A stretch of 64,000 bases of DNA. Origin: Asterias rubens (lineage: Eukaryota; Echinodermata; Asteroidea; Forcipulatida; Asteriidae). Both the position numbers and the translations under genes were made by a program. The notes beneath the pieces were generated by a model. That model was not told where the DNA came from. It saw nothing but the letters and a program-made list of their open reading frames with translations, and searched no databases. Each line of letters begins with the position of its first letter. Positions within the stretch are counted from its first letter, which is position 1. Positions 38,688 through 50,874 of this stretch are shown here, piece after piece. The stretch lies in assembly GCF_902459465.1 (NCBI RefSeq), contig NC_047063.1:1984001-2048000 (forward strand). The letters run 5' to 3'.

Positions 38688-39445
38688 TCTTCTCAATTTC
38701 CACCACAAAACTTGATTAGTCGTCGTCTCGTTAATCATCCGCCAATAGAGGGCGCTGTTTAAATGGTCCACTAATTTTTGAAAACACACCTTGCTTTTAT
38801 TCTCTCATAGAATAGCATAGGTACAGTGCAAAGTGCATATTGAGTAATACCATGGAGGTGGTAATACTTAAAAGTCTCACAGCTTTTTTTATTAAAAGGA
38901 AAATTAACCATTCACTCTAGAATTTTGATTTTTTTTTGGTTCAATTATGGGTTCAATATTAGGGGTTTCCTTAGTCTCGATGGAAAGAGTTAAATAATAA
39001 CCAAGATTTCATTCAGATATAAATAAGTTTACTTCAACAAAATTATTCTCATTCATTTCAAAAAGTTTATTTTCTCCACTTGAAGGCAAAGTTCACATTG
39101 TTTTAATCCTTAATAATGTTGACGTTTTAAATTATCAGGTGAACACTTCATTTCCAAAGGTGGATGCATATTTGGGATGTTGCCGGAAATCTGGAGCAAA
39201 TAATGTCCACGCAGGAAGATTAATCGCTATTAGGAATCATACACAATCTGAGAAACGATACTGACCTCTGATTAAAATGTTGGGGCAGAAAACTGCTAAC
39301 TATGTATTAAACCACATTACTTCTCAAAAAAGATTGTATTGTCGTAAGCTAGTGTTTTCTTCTTAAGTGTAACAGTTCTTATTGGATTTTAAGAATGATG
39401 ACCTAAACGTATACCTTTTCTTTAAGCCAATGTATTATGTTAACA

Positions 39446-39834
39446 TTAAAGGAACACGTTGCCTTGGATCGGTCGAGTTGGTCTTTGTAAAGCGTTTGTA
39501 ACCGTTTGTTATAAAATGCATATGGTTTGAAAGATATATTAAAAGTAGAATATATGATCCACACAAGTATCTTTCGAAATTGCGTGGTTTTCCTTTTATC
39601 TCGTCGACAAACACGGTCGGCCATTTATGGGAGTCAAATTTTTGACTCCCATCATTGGCCGACTGTGTTAGTTAGCAAAGTAAAAGGAAAACCATGCAAT
39701 TTCGAGGCAAATGTGTGTGGATCATTGTATTCTACTTTTAAAACATCTTTCTAACCATATGCATTTTGTAACAAACGGTTGTAAACGCGTTTTAAAGACC
39801 AACTCGTCCGATCCAAGGCAACATGTTCCTTTAA
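39446..39834. mobile_element. Full-length palindromic TTAA MITE (AGGAACACGTTGCC)
   Basis: 389 bp that folds on itself almost end to end: TTAAAGGAACACGTTGCC at the left, GGCAACATGTTCCTTTAA at the right, centre GGGAGTCAAATTTTTGACTC. TTAA borders both ends. A partial copy is at 52348-52500 in a GNS intron. Confidence 0.85.
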
Positions 39835-40755
39835 GGCCATGTGTCCAAATGAGCAGCTATGCTATGCGTTACTATAGTAAACCAAACATATCTCTTCCCT
39901 TTAACAATACATATTTATATACATTTGAATGTACATTATTACAAAAGTATGGCAGTACACAGACAACATACTAGCAACATTCCTATACCTGATTTTTAAT
40001 TGACCCTGTGAGTTTACCATTAGTACCATAAGTAGTGTTTTCCTGATGCACTTGTGTCCTTACGCAAGACACTTAACTGTTGCTTCAGCTTTCGGATAGG
40101 ATGTAAAGCCGTTGGTCCCATGTGTTGTGTAACGCATGTAAAAGAACCCGGTGCACTTATCGAATAGAGAAGGGGTTCGCCCCTGTGTTCCTGGCTGTGG
40201 CTGCTGAATGTGCAGTAGCACCTTGTAAACCGTTAAGTAAAGGTGCTACATAATGATGTCCCAGAAATTCATAACCTCAATAACCTATCTTTCTTTATAT
40301 ATATACTAAGCACCATGAGTACCATGATGGTAGATACATGCGCTATAAGACTTTGATATATATTATTATATTGTTACTTGCAATTTCAGTCCAAAAAAAA
40401 GGCAATTGTCCAAAACAGTCTAGACATGAAACACTATGTGGACATACATGAACACACACCCACACAGTGTTTTTTAAAGTGTTTCTTACAACATTGAAGA
40501 ATAAGATTTTCATTAAGTGCAAAGAACACCGGACAGTCCACAGGGTGATTGCAACAACACAGAACAGTGCTGTGTGTATTTGTGTGATTGGGGGGGGGGG
40601 GGTGCAAAGCTGTTGCTTCACTTGATTTCTTTTACGATAATGCATCATCTTACCCATGGCTTAGATATCACTGGGCGCCCATCCTATCTTTCTCCAGATG
40701 AATTGAGTGGAACCACACTGCGGCTAAAAGGGTAAATAGTCTGGCACCTCTTTAG

Positions 40756-40761
40756 TTTAAT
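40756..40761 (-). terminator. Candidate poly(A) signal ATTAAA for KLHDC10 copy B
   Basis: ATTAAA on the minus strand about 75 bp beyond the stop codon at 40836. It is the closest variant hexamer; unproven. Confidence 0.25.
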
Positions 40762-40835
40762 GACAACATTTGAACCCTAGACTCAGGACACCAACAACAA
40801 CAACACTCCGCTAAAGATAGTCACATTCGATTCCA

Positions 40836-43800
40836 TCACTCAATGTGCTTCAATCTGTCCAAGACGCTCCGAGGTATCCCAAGATCTTGCAATTTGGCGA
40901 TATTCTCAGAGTTCAGATTGGGTAACAATGACACGACTTTCCTTAGTGCCATGTCGAGGAGTGGCGGGATAGTCAACCAGATTCTGTAGAGTCCATTAGT
41001 TCTGTTTCTATCCTCCAAACAGGTTACACCACCGAAGATGTACATGCACTTCGACTGGTTTGAAATCAAAATGAAAAATAAAAATGGCAATAACGAGCAT
41101 TGTGGGTTTGATTCCTGGTCATGACACTTGTGCCCTTGAGCAAGACACTTGACCATAATGACGTTGTAAAAAGTTGAGAAGGTAGCATATTCTGCTCTAC
41201 CAACCAGGCTCCTATTGTGGATGATACATATGCCTACATCCTTATGAATTGTCATGGGGTATAAACCCTTTTCAAGGTGGCAAGGTGCCCCTAGTGATAG
41301 TTGATTTGGGTTGTGGCCCAAATCAGTTTAGTGTAGCCCTCACATTAACAACTATTAGATATTATACTTACTGGGGTTATTGCGGCTGTATGAAAGTAAG
41401 CAGGAACCGGCATTAATGCTGGTATCTTGCTCCATTGCAAAGAGGGTAGTTCTAACTTCCAAACATCTCCAAACACCTTTCTGTGGTTGTGACCTCCACA
41501 AATGTAAACCTCTGTAAATGTTAACAAGTCAAAATTAGTCAGTATTAGTTCACAAGATCATGTAAACTTTGATACGTGTAAATGAGCAATAAGCAGACAA
41601 GCTTATAACATCAAGCTTAAATACAGACGTTTTCTGCTTACTGTTTAGCAGTTTCTATGTGTGCTAACTGTCACTATTTCTGCTTACAGTAGAGCAACTC
41701 ATAGCACAGTTTCTATTTCTGCTTAAAGATCAACCATTAGCAGAGATTTTATTTCTGCTTACAGAGCAGTCCTTAACAGACTTTTAATTTCTGCTTTTTC
41801 TGCAAAATTGCTGTTTTTTAATAAATGTTGCCCAACAAATTTTCAAAAAGGTAATTTATATAATCTTATTTTCATTTTATCAGCATGGTAATTTACCAGC
41901 TTTTTGTACTATGGAAAATGTTTGTAATTTGAATACAACTTTTGCACCATAAAATAAAGGAAACAAGAGTTTTTCTTGGCGCTCACCGTTCTTCCACTGT
42001 ACACAACTGTGGTACTTTCTCCTCAGTGGAAAGCGATCAACCAAGCACGGTTTTGTCATCTCTGTACTCCACAAATTGGTCTCCAAACTGTAAACATGAA
42101 TCTAGGATAAAGTGAATAGAAGGTCATGGTATTTCAGAAAAGACATTTTCGCTGAAAAAGGAGCTGTAGAAATTCCTTCCATGTGGTCAAACTTGCAAGT
42201 AGGTCATTGCTTTGCACCGCTACAAAGTAATTTGTTTTTTACAATGCTGCAACTTATGTTCAACACATTTGGAGCTGTATAAATTCTTTTTAAGTGGCCA
42301 AACTTGCAATTACTTTATTGCTTTGCACTGCTACAATGTAATTGGTGGTTTTGACATGGCTTGACCTTGTTGTCTAATACATTTGATTAACAAATACATT
42401 TCATTAACATGAGCTCGTGGACACTAGTTCAGATGCATCGTACTTTTGTTGGAGTAATAGATACATATCAAGAGCAGAGTCTAAGGCTGTGTCATAATTG
42501 ATAGTATTGGTTGGCTGGCATGTTGACAAGTCAAATTTGTCGACACTGTTGTTGCCGCCAATGGCCATAGGCATAGCTGAAGTAGTTTGATTTTAGCCTC
42601 TCACTCTAGCTACTCTCAATAGTGTGCAAGACTTAAGATTTATAAATGACTAACCGTTGAAGGCCTAGAACTGAGCCTTGGGGTGCCTTATCACACCTAA
42701 TAAGCCCCCACTTGTTAGGTGGATACACTGCTGTAAAAATAATATTTTATTTTAGAAAGAGAGAAATGTCAAAATGAACGTTACCTTGTCTTGATATTTT
42801 AATGAATGCAATTCCGTCCAGCTGCTTCCAATAACGTATAATTTGTTGTTGTGCCATGCCAAGCCATGTCTATACATGCCCCTAGAGGGCGCTTCAGGGT
42901 CATCCTGTGTGGTCTGGTCCGATAGGAGAGACCAAGTCTGGCTCCTGGCATCCAGACAGTGAACATCAGAATCAAACAAGTAGTCATCACTGGAGATCTG
43001 CCGGCAACCTCCATAGAGGTACAAACAACCATGTCTTAAAACCATTGCCTGCCGAGAGAAAGAAAGTCACTCTTAACATCAGGATTTTAAAAACCCTTAC
43101 CCACTGTCCATAAACATTTGTCAGTAAGATTACTGACTATTATGAAATGTGCACAGTAGAACAAATTTATCTATGCAATTGCCCACATCATGTCATATTC
43201 AAAAACACAAGATGTGTACGGTCATCAGTTTTTTGGCGCGATGCTTAAATCACTGGCCTCTGGTCCAGTGCTAATTTCATATTGCAGGCTGGCAGAGTTT
43301 ATCTATCGTATCATAGCAGATAATACTGAACAGTCAACCAGTAAATCTTTAACTTGTGGATCTTGAAACTATGAGAAACATTACCGCCTATAGTAATAGT
43401 TTCCTTGAAAAAAGACTGCACTCTGGATCTGAAGAACAGTCAGTGAATAGACCAAAAAGTGACCCCAAACTGACCTGCCCATATTTTCCTGGAGGGCGTT
43501 GACCCTTGCACGCCAAGGTGGACCATGTTTTGTCTTTCAACTTGAAGGCTATAACATCGGAGTTACTCGTCTCACCCCACGGGTAGCTGGTTCCACCGAA
43601 CATAAAAAGCGTTTGGCCATGCAGTAGCACTGCAGTATACAGATGGGTAGAAGAGACATTGCAAACATTATTACCAGTAGATTTGATTTGAACTCTTTGG
43701 AACAGTGTCCCACTTCAACTTAAACAAGCAGATGCCTGTTCTCAATCTATAATACAACTCAAAACCTATCTATTTCAGAAATCATAGCTTTGGGCTTTTG

Positions 43801-46608
43801 GTTGTCTTTGAGTGTTAAAAAGGGTACTTTTTTTGCGCCAGGAGCGTCATCCTTGACAGACATGGCGCACTAGAAATGTTCAATAATATTATTATTACTT
43901 CACATTGGATGCAAGTAAAACTTTTCCAAACTGAATAACAGTGGATGTCTAGGTTTTTAAACGATGTAGAAACTGCGCTCATTTCTTCAGCAGCGCCACG
44001 CATCTGGAACTCTCTACCACTTAATCTTCGATCTTGTGTTTGTACCGCAAAATTCAAGTCTCTTCTCAAAACTTATCTCATGTCACAGGTTTTCAAGGAT
44101 TAATTTTGTTGTGTCTGTTTATCTTTGTGTTGTTTTTTTATATATATTTTTTTAATGGTTTTACTGCACCTTGAACACCCAGCAGGGTGAATATGAGTGA
44201 TAACATGTCTTATTATTATTATTATTATTATTTCAGTTGATATATAAATTCGCCCCCGATATTCCTTTATGTAGTCTGCACAGGCTGTGCTACACTTCAT
44301 TTGTTGGCTTTTTGAGGGTAGACTGGTCCGGAAAAGCGGGATGGGTGTATAATAAGGACTTTGTTTGGTAATATGGGGGTCTGTTGCAAGGGTAGGGTCA
44401 AGTGCGATGATAGGATTGGCTGTGAGGGTAGGGGATGGTGGGGAATGGGTCGAGAGAACAACTGCAATAACACCATAAGGATCAGCATGCGTGCATTTAT
44501 GCCTCCGCCCCCCAATGTACTTCTAAATTGATTATATATTTGTTTGCAGTAACATCATGTGTGTATCTGCTTGCCAGGTAGATTGTGTTCTTTAGTGAAC
44601 TGTCTTGCTTTATACTCTATTACTGCTGAGTGGATTTTCGGAATTTGTAAGCCTTCTCCATTCTGAAAAGAACTGTCCTGCTTTTTAAAAACTACCTGGG
44701 CAAAAGATAGAAAATCGGGAGGGACTACTACATCTACTATTAGTTACCTCACAGTGGATAATTATTAAACTCACTACCTCAGAGTGAGTTATTCTCAATG
44801 TTTCAACTAGCTTGCTCTAGTCATCATGAGGAGATAAAAATTGTTTGTCAAAATACTATCAACATCTATTGTAATACTTAATTCCCTTTGACGTCTTACT
44901 TGACATGGAAGCTGCTTCCCAGGGTGCTTCTCCAAATGTCCTCACTTCATGCCACGTTTCCGTGTAAAGATTAAAACACAACATCTGAAAAGAAAATATT
45001 GGGCAAAACATTTTCAAGTGTATGAATGACTTAACCAATTGCCTATTTTGACCTGTGAGGGCAGAGATGGTGCTTGTGATTGATTTAGCTGACTAGCGCA
45101 TATTTGTTGCACAGGCTGTATACTCCACAGGGAGCTAAGATGGTTTAAGGTTTGATTTAAGACCCAGTGACCAGGGGCAATATTTTTGGAAGCATGAGAC
45201 ACCCTTTGGGCTGTGATAAAGCGCTGCATAAAAATTGATTATTATTATTAATGATTTATTAGTGAACTTTAACAAGTTCAATTCAATGCAGAGTTGTTTA
45301 AGTCACACATGTACACAACAAGATGTCTTTCAACTAGGACAATTAAAAGCCCTATCAAGTACATTTAATATTAAGTAATGTTTATTTTTTTCTATGCCTG
45401 TGTACTTTAAACTTCAACCAGAGTAGATCTGAAGGGCCAGTTTTTCAATCACTTAAAAACATCTGAGCAGTCAAGCACAAGTAAAGTATAACTAGAAATA
45501 TCAAGAAACCATAGTATCGTTTCTTCTTTTTTAAAGGAAAAGAAATTTCTGATAAACTTAAAAAATGAACTTTTTCTTTGCTAAATTTCAAAAGATAATT
45601 AGGCCTAACATAGATGGAAATTTGCATCTGGGATATGATGTTTGGGTTTTACCCATGACCAATGAGTGTTACTGTTAGAATAGTAGCTCTGCATACTCAG
45701 TAGAGGCCTACTTTCCCCGAGCTCTGTGAAAAAAAAAAAAACTACCGTTGGCGTTGTTGTTCAAAAATTTAAAAACTTTTATACCTCCCTGAATACTTCA
45801 TTACAAAGAGTAATTTCCTTGTAGACTGGTTGAGTTAGAGTAGTTACAAACTCCGGATGGTAGCCACCGAAAACAAACATGTTGATTCGATCTGTTGCAC
45901 AACAATGACCACTCCTGGCAAAAGGCTCAGCTATCCAATTCAAAGAAAGAAAGAGTCACATTGCAAATGAAGGTGTTGAGAATTTGTACAAAATAATTGC
46001 ACATTACAAGCAACACCAGCAACATTGATTGGCTTGATCAATTATTAATCATTTGTTTGCTTATTTTTCTAAAGTGTTGTTGATGTTCCTCCAATTCCAA
46101 GTTGCAAATTAATCATTTTTAATGAATTAATTTTGTCCCAATAAATATTAAATAAATAATAGCAATCTTGTAAGTTGAGTTGTATTTATAATTCGCCTTT
46201 GGAATTTTAAACAAAATATACGCCCTGACTAACTAATCCAGACCAGAGAGAAGCAAAACAAGAACCAACACTGACACTGTACAACTAGCGAACATTAACA
46301 ACACAACATCAACAGATTACACAGTACACTCACTGCTCACTCAGATCTCAGATCAGAACAACAACAACAAACAACCATTCAATCTTCAAAGTTCAACTTC
46401 AACATCATCATCATCTGATCGTGAGCAGGGAAAAACAAAACGGCCAAACTAAGGAACAAATCGAGCTCACACTTTCACACTTTCGTTGTTCAATTCCGTT
46501 CAGTTTGTAAATCAGATATATTTCCTTACCATTGGAATCAGATCTTGATTTGTTGGGCTTGATACAAACAAACTGCCCGACATCCATCCTATCTGTGGGG
46601 GCTGCCAT
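40836..46608 (-). CDS. KLHDC10-like kelch-repeat protein, copy B (8 exons)
   Basis: A tandem paralogue of copy A, same strand, about 2.1 kb upstream of it. Exons: 46608-46530, 45930-45785, 44984-44900, 43629-43475, 43048-42785, 42101-41987, 41511-41372 and 41054-40836 (stop). Phases 1,0,1,0,0,1,0 all match, giving 400 aa. An in-frame ATG at 46662 would add 18 residues, but the ATG at 46608 has the stronger context. Blades include FARSGH..MFVFGGYHP, LFMFGGTSYPWG, YGQAM..LYLYGG, YRHGL..LYVIGSS, RKYHSC..VYICGGHN and YFHTAAITP..CMYIFGG. The C-terminal helices are well kept (RIWLTIPPLL to LQDLGIPRSVLDRL). One extra intron splits the exon matching copy A 34386-34141 (246 nt) into 85 + 155 nt. The fourth blade has lost the GGGTS motif. 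Confidence 0.9.
41635..41790 (+). repeat. Degenerate tandem repeat TTTCTGCTTACAGTAGAGCA
   Basis: Four to five imperfect units of about 40-45 bp with TATTTCTGCTTA and AGCAG in kelch copy B intron 41512-41986, derived from the GCTTAAGCAG repeat. Confidence 0.55.
43695..44215 (+). mobile_element. 3' ends of two non-LTR retrotransposons (CR1/L2-like)
   Basis: Opposite to kelch copy B in its intron. Around 43698-43787 a frame reads WNSVPLQLKQADACSQSI..LKTYLF then stop. Around 43989-44090 another reads SSAAPRIWNSLPLNLRS..FKSLLKTYL. Both match the typical C-terminus of CR1/L2-type reverse transcriptases. The second ends near a TTATTATTATTA tract at 44209-44232, as expected for 3' tails. 5'-truncated, inactive. 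Confidence 0.65.
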
Positions 46609-48409
46609 CTTGGAATATTTATCATTAACACATTTTGCAGCTTCCCCATCACTGCTCGTCATTGGTCAATGAAAATAACTTTGATAGAATCGAACCAATC
46701 ACAGTATGTTTCACTGAAGTAGTTAGGCAAGCAGTATTTACGGCACGTTCGCCACATTTTAGTGTCGTCTGCTAACTTTCTTCACAACTATTAGCAAACG
46801 AGCTCATGTTGTACCAGAAAGGAGTTTGGAAAATAAAAGTAACATCTTTTTTTTCTTCAAAAATACAAGTATGTATGGTAATGAAGAAGCACACACATTT
46901 TTTTTTTTTTTCCATTTACTATTTTAACAAATGGCACTTGCCTTTATTTGTTCTGCCCATTATTACTCTTTGAAAGATCCATAAGCTTTACTGACTTGAA
47001 TTCACAAACTTATCATTTTAAAAACAAATATATAATTCCTTTTCCCAATTTTCTGTGTATCAAAAACCTTTAATAAATAACCAACATATAAAAAAAACAC
47101 AGGCACAAAAGCTGCCCCAAACAAAATAATTACAATAATACTTTTTTATTATTATCTTTATAATTTTTGTTATGATCAATAACAGCGTTAACGGTTGCTT
47201 TCATAATTTGCTACCAATAACTGTGTCCATCTCAGAATTGCACTTCTCTCAAACTACTGAAAATTGAAATAAAACATTGGCTGTTGCTATGGTTACCAGC
47301 AAAAATGTAATTTCACATGTAGGCGCCTATCATTTGTGACATCCTACTTCCTTTTGCTAAGCAGAACATTGTCAGTTTAAGCAACTCTATGAAAATGGGT
47401 CCTGGGACCAATTTCATAATGCTGTTAACATTTCTTTGCTGAGCCAAAATTGAGTGGGGTACTTGTTGCAATAATTTAAACTTGGTGGAATTTTGGCTGA
47501 TGGTACCTAAGTTTCTGCTAAGCAAGATTTCTGTGCTTAACTGGGCCCTGGGTACGATTTCATAAAGCCTAAAAGCACAAAAAACGTTTGCTTAGGAAAA
47601 AGGGTTACCAGCCTGAAAACCATACGGCTTCCATTGCTGCGACTGGTACCCCAGTCATTTCTTGCCTCGCTAATAAATTTGCTAAGCAGAATTTCTGCTT
47701 AATAGCTTTATGAAAATTGGCCCCTGGTCAGTAGAAGAAACTAGCTGCAGCATGTTGAGTCACGCAAATACGGATTTGTTAGAATTTCCCAAAGCTAATA
47801 CAGCCATAGCCACTTGTTCTGATATATTTGTTTGAATATGCTACAGTAAATATCTTCTACTGACCTAGGTACAATGGTGATAAGCCATTGAATAATGCTA
47901 AATTAAATTTAAAAATAAAAATAAAAACAAAAGCTTGTGTACTAGAAATAGTTAATAATTGAAGGCTCCAAAAGCTGAAATGTTTAAATACATGTAGTCA
48001 GAATAAGGCCTGAAATACATCTAAAAGTATCATAGTTTTCTTAATACAACTTGCTAAGAATCAATATTAGTAACTGAATATAAAGCAAAATATAAATGTA
48101 CATTTTTTTAAATTCCCCAAATCAAGTCCTCTAAATCAAATTAGAAATACTTGTATTCTATTAAAAAGACACAGAGGGGGAAAATGATGTTTTAAAATAG
48201 TTACAAGAGCTTTCCACAATATATAAAATGATCAACAATCAAAGAAGACTGTGGTTTGATTGATTATGCATGCTGAGTCTCACATAAAGCATAGTTTGTT
48301 TTTATTTTTAGTTTATTCATTAAATGAATGTTCTTTTATCAACAAAACAAAAAACAGGCATACCTTGTAGAAAAAATAAATAGGTGCTTTGAGATATCTT
48401 CAAAATTTA

Positions 48410-48785
48410 TTAAAGGGAAGGTACAAGTTTGTGATTACTCAAAACAAATATGAACTTAAAATCTGACTTGGTAACAAGCATTGGAGAGCTGTTGATAGTA
48501 TACAACATTGTGGGAAACGACTCCCTCTGAAATAGTAAAGATTTTGAGAAAGAGGCAATTTGTCACTAAAATAATAAAAGACTTCTAGCCAGAAGTCTTT
48601 TATTCCTATCTGAAAGCACACAAACTTGCCCAACAAGGGTGTTTTTTTCTCTCATCATTTTCTCGCAACTTTGATGACCAATTTAACTCAAATTTTCACA
48701 GGCTTGTTATTTTATGCTTATGTTGGAATACACCAAGTGAGAAGACTGGTCTTTGACAATTACCAAACATGTACCTTCCCTTTAA
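48410..48785. mobile_element. TTAA-flanked MITE (AGGGAAGGTACAAGTTTG)
   Basis: 376 bp with ends TTAAAGGGAAGGTACAAG and GTACCTTCCCTTTAA. The internal hairpin AAAAGACTTCTAGCCAGAAG continues into TCTTTTATT. Its right half is related to the GGACACCTTTGGTAATTGTC repeats at 26094, 26710 and 19640-19790. Confidence 0.78.
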
Positions 48786-49570
48786 GCACAACATAATAAC
48801 TGCCTATTTTCATTTATTAACCAGAGCCATGAAGTTGCAGCCTGAACTTTTGTAAGCATTTTCACTTAGGTTTTGTAAAACTAGAATGCTCTTCGTTTAA
48901 ACAAAGTCAGACAAACTTCAGTAAAGAAAAATAGCAGCATATTTAATACACCCTTGTATAACTCTTTGCATAGACAATAGTAATGGCTCTGATTTAAAAC
49001 TTTTACCCAAAATACAATGCTTTTTATATTTTTGTATATAAATATCTTAGATGAATATATTAGAAGAAATAAAATAGAACAGGTGACCCCCCAAAAAATG
49101 CCAAATCCCCCCCAAAAAATTCAGTTCAAAGAATCAAAAAAACCATTTGGACACATTAGGCAAACAAAAGTTTTGATAACAATCTTCAAATATTTGACAC
49201 AAAGAGCCAAAAAGTAAACTCAAAATTTGTTTTAAGTGCCTGCCAATAAAAAAAAAAATACAAACAGAAACATGAAATTTTTCGAGCTCTGAACACCTAA
49301 AAAATGTTGAATTTTGTTTTGACTCATCCTTTTCTTTGAAGACAATTTAATTTAACCAAAAAAAATTATGACATGTCTTTGTCAAAAAGTATGAAATTAT
49401 TTGATATTTTCATGGAAGAAATTTGACTTATCTTTTTGGTCCGCTTCAACTTTCACAAATAACCTGACCTACGTCTTGGTTAGGGTTATCAATAACACAA
49501 ATACTTTTTTGTTCATTTTAGAGTGACCAACAGACTTAGCTCAATTATAGAACTTAATTTCATAAAGCCT

Positions 49571-50125
49571 GTAGGATAAAAACAAAATTAGCACGAAAAC
49601 CTGTGAAAAAATTGGTTGGCAGTTGAAATATCACAAGATTTAGATTGTTGTGGTTGGTATTCAAATCATTTTTTTACTGTAGGAAATAAACTTTCTGTTT
49701 AAAAGCCTCAGGAGGATAAAACTAATTTTGTCATTTTGCAAAATCTAGACTCGGTGGGTTAAAAAAGCTCAACAAACAAAAAATACAAAGCAAATATAAG
49801 TTACCAGTTAAAATAACACAAGGTTTAGGTTGTTGTGATTGGTATTCAAACCATTTTTTTTACTGAAGGAAATAAATTTTAACAGCTTTAAGAAGATAAG
49901 ATAAATTTTGACATTTTGCAAAATCTAGACACGGTGGAAACAATTCTCAGTAAAACAAAGTACGAAGCAAATAAGTTACCATTGACATATCACAAGGTTT
50001 AGGTTGTTGTGATTGGTATTCAAATATTTTGTTATTACTGTAGCAAATAAATTTTCTGTTTAACAGCTTCAAGAGAGCATTTTTTGAAATCTAAACTCGT
50101 TGGGTTTAAAAAGCTAAGCATTGAA
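49571..50125 (+). repeat. Three-copy tandem repeat, period about 177 bp
   Basis: Copies near 49571-49771, 49772-49948 and 49949-50125, each with ATATCACAAGGTTTAGGTTG, TTGTGATTGGTATTCAAA and TTTTGCAAAATCTAGAC. A partial fourth follows. Some 600-1100 bp beyond the GNS stop. Confidence 0.75.
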
Positions 50126-50433
50126 ACAATCTGTGCAAAGCAAGCATGTCATAACTCTGGTACCTGACAAATTTTTGCTTAGGGAATACATTTTTGGGTA
50201 AAACAGCTTTTGAGTCATAGATGAGTCTTGAGGTTTAGTGAGGTTTAGCCTCAGTGATATTTTATAATCATAGGATTATTAATTTCTCGAGTAAACAAAA
50301 CAGCTTTCTGATGGCGTCCAAAACATACAAACCTATTACACTAACAATGTACCGATTTACTTCTTAATCAAATGTCAGACTATACTTTTTTGGTGATGTA
50401 ACCCACAACTTGTGGGCGGGGGAGTACAGCAGC

Positions 50434-50600
50434 CGATTCCACGAAACGCTAGGATTAATCCTACATATCCCGTTAGGACTGGTGAGTAACTCATCCTAAC
50501 TTAGGATAGGTTCAATGTGGCCGTAGCATTTATGAATGGAACTTAACTCGTTCTAAGATTAATCCTAAGTTCGGAAAAGTTTGGTGAAATAAACAGCTGG
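50434..50600. repeat. TAGGACTAG-type palindromic repeat downstream of GNS
   Basis: TTCCACGAAACGCTAGGATT at the left, AGTTCGGAAAAGTTTGGTGA at the right, with ACTCATCCTAACTTAGGATA inside. A diverged member of the family. Confidence 0.6.
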
Positions 50601-50694
50601 TAATTAAGTTAGTATGAGCCAATTATATAAAGTACATTTTTTTCTTGACCTCTGACCTTCCAAGGTCCCTGCTGTACGCTCGCTGACCTCTAAT

Positions 50695-50874
50695 CTACCC
50701 CTTTTGGGGCGGGGCATCATCAGGGGGGAGTAGTTTACGACAGTTGCTGCCCTTGCACAGTTGCAAGAGGATAAGGCGTTTGTGCATATCTGCTAGCTTA
50801 GTTGGTGGTATAGATTTGATTGTGTTTGTTAACTGATGTGGATCCTTGACTAGATCGTAGTACTCCTGGAACGA
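50695..50874 (-). CDS. GNS terminal exon
   Basis: 59 codons plus TAG; acceptor TTCCCCAACAG. Starts [19 protein letters not shown], matching the vertebrate VYNLTADPDQITNI segment, and ends with [10 protein letters not shown] and a short Pro-rich tail. It pairs with either exon 11a or 11b because both end in phase 0. Confidence 0.9.
   Translation of the reverse strand, partial: SFQEYYDLVKDPHQLTNTIKSIPPTKLADMHKRLILLQLCKGSNCRKLLPPDDAPPQKG

Larger units (their letters stand above)
38688..40835. other. Intergenic region between the two kelch genes
   Basis: 2.1 kb containing the presumed promoter and 5' UTR of copy A at its left end, the 39446-39834 palindromic MITE, and a SINE-like copy at 40000-40262. 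A G-run lies at 40590-40601. No exon seen. Confidence 0.6.
46663..50694. other. Intergenic region between kelch copy B and GNS
   Basis: No exon. AT-rich with GCTTAAGCAG-type repeats (47380-47730), a TTAA MITE (48410-48785), a tandem array (49571-50125) and a TAGGACTAG palindrome (50434-50600). The kelch B promoter should lie at the left end. Confidence 0.6.

Noticed and set aside
39403-39754. Overlapping open frames on both strands around the palindromic MITE
   Set aside because: They are the two arms of the same inverted repeat and have no similarity to proteins.
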